Positions 55,360-64,000 of a stretch of 64,000 nucleotides of DNA are shown here, one piece after another. The notes below the pieces were generated by a model, which had not been told where the DNA came from, did no database searches, and saw only the letters and a program-made list of their open reading frames with translations. Where the stretch lies: contig NZ_VTGX01000003.1 of the NCBI RefSeq assembly GCF_009729095.1, forward strand, positions 558,001 to 622,000. The letters are read 5' to 3'. A program made the position numbers and the translations under genes. Each line of letters opens with the position of its first letter. Position 1 is the first letter of the stretch. This stretch comes from Mycolicibacterium sp. CBMA 247. Its GTDB lineage: Bacteria; Actinomycetota; Actinomycetes; Mycobacteriales; Mycobacteriaceae.

Positions 55360-56925
55360 TCAGGGGCCGGGCAGTTCGTCGCTTTCGTCGCCGTCCGGTT
55401 CTTTCTCCGGCGCAGCCTCCAGCGGGACGCTCTCCGCTCGTTGTACCCCTGCGGCAGCGGTGGTGGTCTCGGCCGGCCGTAGCCGCACCACCCGGCCCAC
55501 GGCCCGGCGGAGCCCAGGGGGTCCTTCGATGCGGAAGAAATCACCGATCCGTCCGGCGCGGTACCGCAACGGCGAGCCGAGCAACTCACCCATCACCACG
55601 CCACTACCGAGTGCCAATGCCGTCGCCGCCGCGGTCAGTAGATGCGCCAGCCCCTGACCGAACTCCTCGTCGACGGCGAATGCGAACACCGCCCAGAACA
55701 CCGCCAGGCCCGGCAGCATCGGCATGATGCCTGCGGTCGCCGTCACCAGCGCCGGGGACTGCCGGCGGATGGAGATCAACGTGGCCAGGAAGCCGACACC
55801 GACCGCGGCCACCCCGGTGGCCGCCCATTGACCGAACCCCGCTGTTCCGAGGCCGATCAGCGTCAGCTCGGCCAGCCCGGCCGCCAGCCCCGCTGTGGGC
55901 AGGGAGCGAAGTGGTGCATAGCTGGCGAGGGTCAGGCAGATGCCTGCCAGCGCGGCACCGGTGACCGCGACGAGGATCGGCAACGGACGGTTCGGTGTGA
56001 TGAACGTGCCGGCGGTATTGACGTGGAGTTCGATCTGAACGCCGAGCAGCGTGGCGGCCTGCAGTGCACCGACGATGCCGACCACGATTCCCGCGGTGAG
56101 AAACACCGCTTCGCCGAGCCGCGCGACCGCGGTGACCATGTATCCGGTCAAGGCGTCCTGCACGGCACCGACCAAGGTCATGCCGGACAACAACAGCACG
56201 ATCCCCGTGGCGACCAGTGCACTGAGGCCCTGACCGGTGTACCGGTAGGCGGCGATCGCAACCAAGGTCGCGATCCCCGCCCCGACCGCGTTCTGAAAGA
56301 AGAACGGGGTGCCGATTCGATTCAGCAGCCGACCGACCCGATCGATCACCGCGGCGGTGACGCTGGCCAGCAGGCAGGTCAACCAGTTGCCACCGAGGAG
56401 CATCGCGATGCCCAGCGCGAAACCCGCCCACCCGGCCGTCGCCAGCCATCGAGGGAACGGATGCGGACTCTCGGTCAGCTCGTCCATGGCCTCGTGCGCC
56501 TCGTCGACCGCGATACCACCGGAGGTGATTCGCCGCACCAGTCGGTCGAGTTCGGCGAGCCTGGTGTAGTCCGTGGACCTGGCCCGCACCGCACGCATGA
56601 TGGTGACCGGCGGGCTGTCCGCGGTCGGCAGTGCCGAAACGATGATCGTCGCCACGGTGATGTCGACGACACAGTCGGTGAGTCGATAGGCCTGCGCAAC
56701 GTCCTGGGTGGTGGCGACGACATCTGCGGTACCCGATCCCGACGACAGCATCACCTCGGCGAGCCGGATGGTCAGGTCGAGGACCTTGCGAGTGTGCACA
56801 GCGCCCATCCCGGCCGACGCGCGGCTGCGTCTGCCGGCGACCGGCGCCGGGTCGCGGCGCCCTCGTAGGGCCATGCGCAGCCCTCCGCGCAGGCGATCCC
56901 TGCCGTTCAACGCTTCCTCAGCCAT
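55360..56925 (-). CDS. ThrE-type threonine/serine exporter
   Basis: ATG 56925 gives 521 residues; the frame is open further upstream but without family features. Residues ~45-160 form the ThrE N-terminal hydrophilic domain (VLDLTIRLAEVMLSSGSGTADVVATTQ, VDITVATIIVSA). About ten hydrophobic helices follow (PFFFQNAVGAGIATLVAI, GILPxLPGLA-like GIMPMLPGLAVF). ThrE exports threonine and serine in Corynebacterium. A charged, Glu/Asp-rich C-terminal tail ends the protein. It is convergent with the SMP-30 gene, with only ~11 bp between them. Confidence 0.85.
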   Translation of the reverse strand: MAEEALNGRDRLRGGLRMALRGRRDPAPVAGRRSRASAGMGAVHTRKVLDLTIRLAEVMLSSGSGTADVVATTQDVAQAYRLTDCVVDITVATIIVSALPTADSPPVTIMRAVRARSTDYTRLAELDRLVRRITSGGIAVDEAHEAMDELTESPHPFPRWLATAGWAGFALGIAMLLGGNWLTCLLASVTAAVIDRVGRLLNRIGTPFFFQNAVGAGIATLVAIAAYRYTGQGLSALVATGIVLLLSGMTLVGAVQDALTGYMVTAVARLGEAVFLTAGIVVGIVGALQAATLLGVQIELHVNTAGTFITPNRPLPILVAVTGAALAGICLTLASYAPLRSLPTAGLAAGLAELTLIGLGTAGFGQWAATGVAAVGVGFLATLISIRRQSPALVTATAGIMPMLPGLAVFWAVFAFAVDEEFGQGLAHLLTAAATALALGSGVVMGELLGSPLRYRAGRIGDFFRIEGPPGLRRAVGRVVRLRPAETTTAAAGVQRAESVPLEAAPEKEPDGDESDELPGP

Positions 56926-57297
56926 CTTTGAGCAGCGTACTGATGAACCGCGGCGTGCCGGTGGAGGCCCGGCTGCCAGGTGGGCCCGCGTCCGCCGTGA
57001 GTAGTGCGTCTGAGGGTGCCCGGCGAAGCGGTGGGCTCCGACGCCGTAGCTCAGGTCCGGCTGCGACACCCACACCAGATCGAAACCGTGCTCGTCAAAC
57101 CAGTTGCAGGTCAACGGAATCCGGTCCGGAACTGCGTCGGCGTGCGTCGCGACGCTCCTGCGCGGATCGACCCCGTACCGGCCGATGGACGACGAGACAC
57201 GATGATTCTTCACAAGTGCCGGCGTGGATGTTCGGCGGCGAGAAGATTTTTGTGTAAAGCCAACGGCGGTTTGTCGTCCGCGCGGATGATCGGTGTC

Positions 57298-57627
57298 ATG
57301 GCGACGCGTGCGCGGACTGGAAAAGTAGCGACTGATATTCGGGAGAAGACCGGCGATGAGCGGGACACCGGCAGCGCGGTCGGAAAACGGACGCTCTACG
57401 CGGACACCGAATCGGTGGCTGACGCCGAGATCATTACCCAACCGGGCAATTTCGCGCTCACCAGAGACGGGCTGTGTGTCGGGCGTGACAGCAGCTCAGC
57501 GGTGGGCGACGACACCGCCCCGTTCCCGTTCGCCGGTGGCACCACCGAACGCGTCATCGTCGATATCAGCGGCGACCACTACCTCGACCACGAAATGGAG
57601 GTCCTCGCCTACATCACCCGCGACTGA
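57298..57627 (+). pseudogene. Arylsulfatase C-terminal relic
   Basis: ATG 57298 opens a frame whose last ~70 residues (ALTRDGLCVGRDSSSAVG, PFPFAGGTTERVIVDISGDHY) match the beta-sheet tail of large actinobacterial arylsulfatases (pattern GxDxGxPV...PFxFxGxIxxVxVDVSG). The catalytic domain with CxPxR is missing altogether, and the first ~40 residues look random. It is therefore a tail left after deletion of a sulfatase gene. It lies just upstream of the DUF1254 gene. If translated, it would not be a sulfatase. Confidence 0.65.
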
Positions 57628-57673
57628 TCTGACGGCGCATTCCCGCGTCACATCTCTTAAGGAGCAGAGTCCG

Positions 57674-59077
57674 ATGGCCGAGATGTCGAACCCGATCCAG
57701 GCCGAGACCCTCACAACCCGAATCGGTCCGCTGAGCTTCACCCATGATTTCGCCAACGGTTACCCCACGAATGAAACGCGCGACAAGCTGTTCGACGAGA
57801 TCGATTTTCAGCGCGCTACTCAGGCCTACCTTTGGGGCCTTCCCATCGTGGCTTTTGCCCAATGGCAGCACGACACCGACAATGTCTTCGGCGCGAAGTC
57901 CGGTGACATCGTCTTCTACCGCGACTACAAGGACAAAGCGGGCATACTGACCGCCAACGCCACGACTCCCTACGCCACGAGCTTCATCAACCTGTCCGAA
58001 ACCGGGCCGATCGTCATCGACATGCCGGCGGCCGACGTTCGAGGCGCCGCACATTCCATGTGGCAGATCGCCATCGCATCCATGGAAGAGCCCGGCCGCT
58101 ATGTGTTCCATGCGCCCGGCACAAGAACGCCGAAAGCCGAGAATGCCAAGGTTTTCGAAACACCCACCAACAGCATCTTCTTCGGCATTCGGCTGATGAG
58201 CACCGATGAACAGCAACGCGAGAAGGATCTGCAAGCTGTTTCCATCTATCCGCTGTCACAACGCGACTCGCAACCGAAGACGCGCATTGTGCAGCCAGCC
58301 GGGCGTAAATGGCAAGGCTGGCAACCGCGCGGGCTCGCCTACTTCGAGCGTTTGGCCGACATCTTGTCGCGCGAGCCGGTGGCCGAGCGGGACCGGTTCT
58401 TCATGGCCATGCTCAAACCTCTCGGCATCGAACACGGCAAGCCGTTTCACCCCAATGTCCGCCAGAGGCGGCTTCTCGAAGAGGCCGCCCTGGTCGGCGA
58501 AGCCATGGCAAAGGCCAACGACTTCTCCAAAACGACGCGGCTGGAACAATCCGTCTATGTGAAGGGCTCGAACTGGGAGGTCGCCACCGTTTCGCCCCCG
58601 GACCAGCGCTGGGAGACTTACGAGGCGCTCGACGACCGCGCGGCTTGGTTCTACGAGGCCGCAACCAACGATCCGGCCCTGCAATCCAAAACCCCCGGCA
58701 AGGACCAGATCTATCTCGCCGCCTACAAGGACAGCGCCGGCGACTGGCTCGACGGCAAGACCAGCTACGTGCTGCAGGTGCCGCCCGACGCCCCCGTCGC
58801 AGTGTTCTGGTCGGTCACGGTCTATGACGTGGCGACGCGCTGCCTGATCGACAACGAACAGAAGATCGCCGATCGATCGTCGCGCATGGACCTCGACCAG
58901 AACAAGGACGGCTCTATCGACATTTACATCGGGCCCGACAAGCCCGCAAGCGGCACGGCGAACTGGATTCCCACTGTGCCCGGAAAGGCATGGTTCGCCT
59001 ATTTCCGTTTCTATTCGCCGACGGAACGTTACTTCGATCGCACATGGGTGCTGCCCGACTTCGAGAAGCACCATTAG
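57674..59077 (+). CDS. DUF1254/DUF1214 domain protein
   Basis: AAGGAG precedes ATG 57674; the product has 467 residues. The N-terminal part (FQRATQAYLWGLPIVAFAQW, TPYATSFINLSETGPIVIDMP) is the DUF1254 region and the C-terminal part (SYVLQVPPDAPVAVFWSVTVYD, IYIGPDKPASGTANWIPTVPGKAWFAYFRFY) the DUF1214 region. The combination is widespread and its function is unknown; no signal peptide is evident here. Its wording is closer to proteobacterial relatives than to typical mycobacterial genes, so transfer is possible, but I cannot test it. Confidence 0.85.
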   Translation: MAEMSNPIQAETLTTRIGPLSFTHDFANGYPTNETRDKLFDEIDFQRATQAYLWGLPIVAFAQWQHDTDNVFGAKSGDIVFYRDYKDKAGILTANATTPYATSFINLSETGPIVIDMPAADVRGAAHSMWQIAIASMEEPGRYVFHAPGTRTPKAENAKVFETPTNSIFFGIRLMSTDEQQREKDLQAVSIYPLSQRDSQPKTRIVQPAGRKWQGWQPRGLAYFERLADILSREPVAERDRFFMAMLKPLGIEHGKPFHPNVRQRRLLEEAALVGEAMAKANDFSKTTRLEQSVYVKGSNWEVATVSPPDQRWETYEALDDRAAWFYEAATNDPALQSKTPGKDQIYLAAYKDSAGDWLDGKTSYVLQVPPDAPVAVFWSVTVYDVATRCLIDNEQKIADRSSRMDLDQNKDGSIDIYIGPDKPASGTANWIPTVPGKAWFAYFRFYSPTERYFDRTWVLPDFEKHH

Positions 59078-59136
59078 AGCGGACTATGTTTGCCCGCCAG
59101 CACCTTTGGGACTTGAGCCAAAACTCATGTTCGCGC

Positions 59137-60063
59137 CTATCGCCCGTGGGAATCGAAGAACTGACCGGAGGCATCCGAGGCGTCGAAGGCACGGCTCGCA
59201 GACCCGACGGCCTGCACCGGAAGGATCTCGGGCACACCCGGCCAGGTGTGCCCGCCCCCTTCGACCCGCATGAACACAACAGAGGTCCCGGCCGCGCACC
59301 CGTCCGAGGCGATGCGGTGGGTCTCGGTGCCGTCGCCGGTGCCCGGCAGAGCCTCGTCAGACGGGGCGGGGCAGCCGTTGACCTGGCGCCACCGGTCTAC
59401 CAACGCGGGCGCCGACAGCACCGTGCTACCACCTCCGCGCCCGGTCATCGGCCCACCGTTGAACGGCACGATGGGGTCGGCCGTGCCGTAGGTGGCAAGG
59501 ACTGACACGGGCTGGGACGGATTGCAGCCCACATTCGTCCCCAGCGTGCCGGCGACCGGGGCGATCGCCGCGAACAGGTCGGCCCGGTCACACGCCAGCC
59601 GATTGGCCATGAACCCGCCCGCCGACAGACCGGTGGCATACACCCGGCCTCTCGGGATGCCGTTCTCGGCGACGAGACGGTCGACCAGGGTCGCGATGAA
59701 CCCGACGTCGTCGACCCGCTGCCGGTCCGGCACCGAGGCACCGCGGCCGTCGGCCCAGCTGAAGTCGATGCCATCGGGATAGACCACGGCGAACCCGTGG
59801 GCATCGGCGACCGCGTCGTAATGGGTGAGCGCGGCCTGCTCGGCCCCGGTCGCGCCGGCGGCATGCAGATTGACGACAAGCCCCGACGGCGCGCCACCGC
59901 CCGCCGGCAGATGCAGCCGATACGTGCGCATCATTCCGCCGAAGTCGATCTGCGCCGACGGTACGGGAGCAGCCCATGCCGGCGTAATCCCGGCCGCGAA
60001 CCAGGCGACGACGGCGAGCGCGGCAGATATCACTGTTCTGAGACGCCCCGGCGTGAGATGCAC
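59137..60063 (-). CDS. Secreted PHB-depolymerase/LpqC-like esterase
   Basis: GTG 60063 gives 308 residues with a signal peptide (VISAALAVVAWFAAGITPAWA/AP). The alpha/beta-hydrolase core has LVVNLHAAGATGAEQA, VVYPDGIDFSWADGRG, the nucleophile elbow GLSAGGFMANRLAC, TADPIVPFNGG (Asp) and EGGGHTWPG (His). This is the poly(3-hydroxybutyrate) depolymerase/feruloyl esterase family, including mycobacterial LpqC. Extracellular ester hydrolysis is likely. Upstream starts to 60192 would bury the signal peptide, so they are disfavoured. Confidence 0.85.
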   Translation of the reverse strand: MHLTPGRLRTVISAALAVVAWFAAGITPAWAAPVPSAQIDFGGMMRTYRLHLPAGGGAPSGLVVNLHAAGATGAEQAALTHYDAVADAHGFAVVYPDGIDFSWADGRGASVPDRQRVDDVGFIATLVDRLVAENGIPRGRVYATGLSAGGFMANRLACDRADLFAAIAPVAGTLGTNVGCNPSQPVSVLATYGTADPIVPFNGGPMTGRGGGSTVLSAPALVDRWRQVNGCPAPSDEALPGTGDGTETHRIASDGCAAGTSVVFMRVEGGGHTWPGVPEILPVQAVGSASRAFDASDASGQFFDSHGR

Positions 60064-60262
60064 CGGCGCAGAGTAGATATCACGGGCCAACTTCCGGGCA
60101 ACGCCAGGTGGCCTAAGGGAGAAATCCCTGCCGGCAACCGTCGCCATCCGCTTCCACGCCATCCCGGCCCCCACCGATTCGTCGTCCAGCAAACGAAATC
60201 TCGACGGTACTCGCTCGCTTTGACCAGTGGGGCGAGATAGCCGGATTCCACCGGGGGCCGGA

Positions 60263-61276
60263 TCAGATCGTCAAGACCATGCGGTAGCGCGCGTGCCCCT
60301 GTTCCATCGCGGCATAGGCGCTCGCGGCGTCGTCGAGCGGTCGCTCCTCGATCCGTGCCCGCACCCCGGACAGCACCGCGAAGTGCATGGTCTCCTCGAC
60401 GTCACGCGCGGTTCCGGACGGGTGGCCCGAGATACTCAGCGCGGGCTGGATCAGTTGCACCGGGCTGATCGGCAACGGGTCGCCCGACACCCCGATCGCC
60501 ACCAGCTCGCCACGGGGCGCCAGCCCACCCACAGTCTCGGCCATCGCCTGCGAATTGCCCACAGTCGCCAAAACCACTGCCGCACCGCCCAGGTCACGCA
60601 GGGCTGCGCTGACGTCGCCGGCGGTCGAGTCGATGTAGTGCCGGGCTCCCAGCGAGCGTGCATCGGCCTCCTTGCCCGCGCCACGGGCGATTGCGACCGT
60701 TTCGAAACCCATCGCGTTGGCGAACTGCAGCCCGAGGTGGCCCAGGCCGCCCACCCCGAGCACCGCAACAACGTCCCCCGGTAGGGCGCGGGTATGACGA
60801 AGCGCGTTATAGGTTGTCACCCCCGCACACCCCATCGGAGCGGCCTCGGCGAAGGAGAGTTCGTCGGGGATCCGTGCGAGGGCGTTGGCCGGCACCGTCA
60901 CCGACTCCGCGTAGCCGCCGGGGTAATGCAGGCTCGGTATCTGTCCCTTCTCGCAATGGATGAACAGACCCTTGCGGCACGGAATGCAGACCCCGCAGTG
61001 CCCGCCGAACCATCCGACCGCGACGCGATCGCCTACCGCGAAATCGTCTACGCCCGAGCCGACTTCGGCAATGGTGCCGGCGATTTCGTGGCCCGGGGTC
61101 AGCGGCCACGTGATACCGGGGAACCCGCCGTTGACGATGGCCCGATCGGTGCCGCAGACCCCGCACGCGGCCACAGCCACCCGGACCTGCCCTCGATCCG
61201 GTGAGAGGGTTTGGGCGTCAACGAGTTCCAGGGCACCGCCTGAAGAATGGACGTGAACAGCTCGATGGGTAGACAT
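60263..61276 (-). CDS. Zinc-dependent alcohol dehydrogenase
   Basis: ATG 61276 follows AAGGA and gives 337 residues. The catalytic zinc ligands are in CGVCGTD and GHEIAG; the structural zinc Cys cluster is CGVCIPCRKGLFIHC. The NAD(P) motif is VLGVGGLGHLGLQFA. This is a medium-chain (MDR) alcohol dehydrogenase of the AdhA type, cytoplasmic, with unknown substrate. It lies ~97 bp downstream of the cyanase gene on the same strand. Confidence 0.9.
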   Translation of the reverse strand: MSTHRAVHVHSSGGALELVDAQTLSPDRGQVRVAVAACGVCGTDRAIVNGGFPGITWPLTPGHEIAGTIAEVGSGVDDFAVGDRVAVGWFGGHCGVCIPCRKGLFIHCEKGQIPSLHYPGGYAESVTVPANALARIPDELSFAEAAPMGCAGVTTYNALRHTRALPGDVVAVLGVGGLGHLGLQFANAMGFETVAIARGAGKEADARSLGARHYIDSTAGDVSAALRDLGGAAVVLATVGNSQAMAETVGGLAPRGELVAIGVSGDPLPISPVQLIQPALSISGHPSGTARDVEETMHFAVLSGVRARIEERPLDDAASAYAAMEQGHARYRMVLTI

Positions 61277-61373
61277 GGAAATCCTTACCGCCGCCGTCGG
61301 GAGTACCAGGCCATCCATCATCAACCGTCAACGGCATACTTGGCCAGGGGCAGATCTGCACGTTAGCCGCGTG

Positions 61374-61829
61374 CTACTGCTCGGCCGCAGTCCAGTCGTA
61401 GGGCAGGAACTTGCCGTCGAACGTCACCACCACCCGGTCACCGGCGGGATGCGATTTGCGTTGCACGTCGACGCTGAAGTTGATGGCACTCATGATGCCG
61501 TCACCGAACTGCTCGTGGATGAGCTCCTTGAGCGCGCCGCCGTAAACCTGTAGCGCCTCGTAGAACCGGTAGATAGTGGGATCGGTGGGTACCGCCGTCG
61601 GCAATCCACCGCGCATCGGCACCGCGGCCAACACCGGAATCACCGACTCGTCCAGTCCCAGCAGGTCCACGATCATCTTGCCGGATTCGGCCGGAACCGG
61701 GTGTTGTCCGAGCAGCGCGGACACGGTCCACACCACGGGCTTGTCAATAGCATCGGCCAACTGTTGCCATGTGAGGCCCTTGGTCAGGCGGGCCGCGACG
61801 ATCGCGGCGGTGATCTCGTCTCTGGTCAT
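61374..61829 (-). CDS. cynS: Cyanase (cyanate hydratase)
   Basis: ATG 61829 gives 151 residues. Cyanase converts cyanate plus bicarbonate to CO2 and carbamate, which releases ammonia. The catalytic residues Arg88, Glu91 (in YRFYEALQVYG) and Ser114 (SAINF) lie at a constant offset of eight from E. coli Arg96/Glu99/Ser122. The N-terminal helical domain (LTWQQLADAIDKPVVWTVSALLGQHPVP) is also conserved. No cynT carbonic anhydrase or cynX transporter is adjacent. A TTG at 61874 is an alternative start. Confidence 0.93.
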   Translation of the reverse strand: MTRDEITAAIVAARLTKGLTWQQLADAIDKPVVWTVSALLGQHPVPAESGKMIVDLLGLDESVIPVLAAVPMRGGLPTAVPTDPTIYRFYEALQVYGGALKELIHEQFGDGIMSAINFSVDVQRKSHPAGDRVVVTFDGKFLPYDWTAAEQ

Positions 61830-62156
61830 ACCAGCAGCATGCCTGCGGTCCGCGGTTGCCGCTGTAGGTTGCAAGACTCCCTGGCGTCACCCGTCGTGAC
61901 TACCCGCAGCTTTGACGCATTGCAGCGGAGCTGGCGGACGAGCTTTTTGCAATCCAAATGGCGGATCCGAGAACCGGGACGGTTGTGCAGGTCGCGCCGG
62001 GACGGTTCACATCGAGCTGCGCTCGGACGTGCATAGAGACGACGACCAGGTCGGCGGCGGTCATCATCTGGGCTAGATTAGGACCCTCAGCTTGGCAGCG
62101 CGTCTTCGATGGCGGAAAGGTCGGCGGAGATACCGCGGTCTCAAGCTTCCGCGCGC

Positions 62157-64000
62157 CTATTGAGGCACTGAGCTAACCAGGCCGGCATCGACAGCCAACC
62201 GCAGTAATCCGACTTCTTGACACCGCCGTGCGACGGCAAGGGACTTTGCATCAGCGGAATTGCCTGTGCGGGTCTGTGTTTCAGCGAGCAGTAGCCGAGC
62301 CTGCAACACCGCCAACGGCCTTCGCGTGGCGTCGATGCCAGCAAGCAGTTCGGTGGCCCGGCTGCACGCCTGCTCATGCTCCTCGGCGGTATCGCTTGCC
62401 AGTAGCAGGTGAACCGCGGAGTCCTCGTCGAGTTCAGCGGTTATCGTGGCGATACCGTCGTCGCGCGGAATGGCACGCACGGATCGCAGGCGCGATGCCA
62501 CCGCCGGCGGGACGCCAATTCCCAATCGGATCCGCGCGTTGTTGATCGCAGCGGCCAGCCGGGGGAGCTGCAAGTGTTCTGCCGCCTCCATACCGGCGTC
62601 GAGGCGCTCCGCTGCGGCGCCGAGATCACCTTGCGCCGCTTTGATTTTGGCACTGCCGGCGTATCGTGCGGTGAGGTAGTCCACTCCCCCACCCTCCGGA
62701 CCCAGTTCATAGCTCAACTCCAGGAGGTGCGCTGCCGCATCGAAATCGCCTACTTGGTAGAGCAATTCGCCCAGCAGGGCGCCTGCTAGGCGTGCAGCGT
62801 GCGAGTGCGATCCCACTCTGCTTCCAATCTCGAACGCTTCGCGAAATTCGCGTCGAGCGGTAGGGATGTCAAGCTGGTGTTTGGCGGCGATTCCGGCGAA
62901 GCTGTGTGCGTACACGCTCGCGAACGGCCCCATCAGGTCCTGATATGGCGCCGCCCACTGCAGCAAGCGCCGTGCGTCGTCAAACTCGAAGCGGTAAATG
63001 GAGGCGAACGCTGCAACGTTACCGGCGACCCCGGGTACGCGAGGATGGAAGGTGTCGGGTCTAGAGAACGCCTCGGACACAAGAAAACCGATCCGGTCAG
63101 TACGGTCTGCGAACATGTCGGCCACCCCGCGCACCACATCGGCTTCGACTCGAAGCTCGGTTCGCGATGCATCCGAAAGTTCCGCGGTGTTTAGAACCGC
63201 CTCGAAGCGATTCAGCGCGGCGTCGGCTAGCGCCCTGCGCTGTAGCAGGATATTTGCCCAGGCGATCGCGAGCGGAAGTCGCGGCCGGGACACCAGTAGC
63301 TGCGGCGGCAGCTTCTTGGCGATCTCCAGAAACGTCGTCATTTTCGACTGCTCGAGCAGACGTGGCTCGTCCTGCGCGAGAAAGTCAACGGCGAGGGCGG
63401 GGTCATCGACCGCGAGCGCATGGTTCACGGCCTCGTTGAGGTAGCCATGTTCGGCGAACCATGCCGCCGCCCTGTGGTGCAGTCGCGGGCTCCGCTCTGG
63501 ATCGTCGCGCTCAAGTCGACGGCGCAGGAACTCGGCGAACAGATGGTCGTAACGGAACCACTCGGGATCGTTGTCAATTCGCTGTAGGAACAGCCCGCGA
63601 TGGGCGACCTCTTCGAGCATCGCCGGCGCGCGCGGCTGATCCGACAACGCCGATGCCAGCCCCCCGCAAATCCTCTCGGTGACCGACGTTGCCAGCATGA
63701 AGTCGGCCATCTCCGGTTCGAGCGTGTCGACGACGTTCTCCGCGAGGAATTCACCAATGACGTCATTTGCGCCGCTCAGCCGACCGATCAGCGCTGAGGC
63801 GTTGGCACCGCCCCGTAAGATCAGCGTAGCGAGCCGCAGGCCCGCCGCCCAACCATCCGTTGAGGCGGTTAGTGCCGCTACGTCGGCGTCCGACAGCGCC
63901 AGGCCACCGGCATCGTTGAGCAGCGACTGCGCTTCCTCTGCACCGAAACGCAGTGCCTCACAATCGATCTCGACAAGCTCGTCCCGAATCCTCAACTTGC
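62157..64000 (-). CDS. MalT-like regulator, N-terminus beyond the window, no HTH at its end
   Basis: The frame enters from the right edge and covers ~613 residues. It starts inside the NTPase region of MalT/LuxR-type large regulators (EAQSLLNDAGGLALSDADV, TDGWAAGLRLATLILRG, FLAENVVDTLEPEMADFMLATSV). Many TPR-like helical repeats follow (ARREFREAFEIGSRVGSHSHAARLAGALLGELLYQVGDFDAAA). Family members normally end in a LuxR helix-turn-helix, but this frame stops at 62157 after LLRLAVDAGLVSSVPQ. I found no HTH in the 280 bp downstream. The protein is thus either truncated or a non-DNA-binding member. Confidence 0.8.
   Translation of the reverse strand, partial: KLRIRDELVEIDCEALRFGAEEAQSLLNDAGGLALSDADVAALTASTDGWAAGLRLATLILRGGANASALIGRLSGANDVIGEFLAENVVDTLEPEMADFMLATSVTERICGGLASALSDQPRAPAMLEEVAHRGLFLQRIDNDPEWFRYDHLFAEFLRRRLERDDPERSPRLHHRAAAWFAEHGYLNEAVNHALAVDDPALAVDFLAQDEPRLLEQSKMTTFLEIAKKLPPQLLVSRPRLPLAIAWANILLQRRALADAALNRFEAVLNTAELSDASRTELRVEADVVRGVADMFADRTDRIGFLVSEAFSRPDTFHPRVPGVAGNVAAFASIYRFEFDDARRLLQWAAPYQDLMGPFASVYAHSFAGIAAKHQLDIPTARREFREAFEIGSRVGSHSHAARLAGALLGELLYQVGDFDAAAHLLELSYELGPEGGGVDYLTARYAGSAKIKAAQGDLGAAAERLDAGMEAAEHLQLPRLAAAINNARIRLGIGVPPAVASRLRSVRAIPRDDGIATITAELDEDSAVHLLLASDTAEEHEQACSRATELLAGIDATRRPLAVLQARLLLAETQTRTGNSADAKSLAVARRCQEVGLLRLAVDAGLVSSVPQ

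Noticed and set aside
56926..57441. 172-residue N-terminal extension of ThrE, including a stretch PDRIPLTCNWFDEHGFDLVW that looks protein-like
   Set aside because: The family begins near ATG 56925 and nothing upstream supports one continuous protein; the stretch might be another relic, but I have no family for it.
1..64000. Transposon, prophage, CRISPR or tRNA features
   Set aside because: No transposase, integrase, phage structural gene, spaced repeat array or tRNA cloverleaf was recognised; the island is bounded only by the hydrolase-derived repeat.

Overview
The window looks like a chromosome segment of a GC-rich environmental mycobacterium (Mycolicibacterium-like). The evidence is a set of family hallmarks: a hemophore-type secreted protein, a cutinase, an L,D-transpeptidase, an Rpf-type muralytic enzyme, a PepD/HtrA protease, an F420-type LLM oxidoreductase, an inducible acetamidase cluster of the M. 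smegmatis type, DinB/mycothiol-type proteins and frequent leaderless-looking GTG/ATG starts. No tRNA, rRNA, CRISPR array or transposase was recognised.

Layout. 1-3024: the 3' end of an mraY-like gene, two small secreted proteins, a decayed acetyltransferase-like gene and a TIGR03086/membrane-protein pair. 3202-14785: an 11-kb catabolic island framed by a ~284-bp direct repeat, which is a truncated copy of the alpha/beta-hydrolase gene whose intact copy lies at the right border. The island encodes a GH20 hexosaminidase, a GH3 glycosidase, two sulfatases, their formylglycine-generating enzyme (FGE), an MFS transporter and a PadR regulator with a strong palindromic operator. None of the enzymes has an export signal, so the likely scheme is uptake of a sulfated glycoside, desulfation and hydrolysis in the cytoplasm. 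15420-19066: acetamidase system (AmiC sensor, MarR regulator, amidase, AmiS channel). 19455-22934: cutinase, DinB-like protein, L,D-transpeptidase, MBL hydrolase. 22988-24386: merR-merB organomercury module with a MerR-type promoter. 24444-29181: two COG4705-type membrane proteins around a response regulator and a histidine kinase whose genes converge and overlap. 29276-36441: B12-dependent diol dehydratase (large and medium subunits fused), small subunit and reactivase, divergent from an APC permease, with a PucR regulator nearby.

36498-44389: methyltransferase carrying an ArsR relic, tautomerase, PepD, hydrolase, Rpf, a triple-LysM esterase, an LLM oxidoreductase and the antitoxin of a ParD-like/zeta-toxin pair, whose toxin follows at 44427-45005. 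45617-47286: thiocyanate-hydrolase-like genes with subunit sizes and metal-site cysteine numbers matching scnA/scnB/scnC, but with a frameshift in the beta gene. 47498-57627: FKBP lipoprotein, methyltransferase, thioesterase with a long palindrome upstream, Imm5-like protein, two NDH-2-like flavoproteins, an ECF sigma relic, SMP-30 protein, ThrE exporter and an arylsulfatase tail relic. 57674-64000: DUF1254 protein, secreted esterase, alcohol dehydrogenase, cyanase and a MalT-like protein cut by the window edge.

The best candidates for something new are the repeat-bounded sulfated-glycoside island under PadR control, the scn-like cluster, the LysM-esterase fusion, and the RR/HK/COG4705 module with shared TTCTCAGCGT sites.
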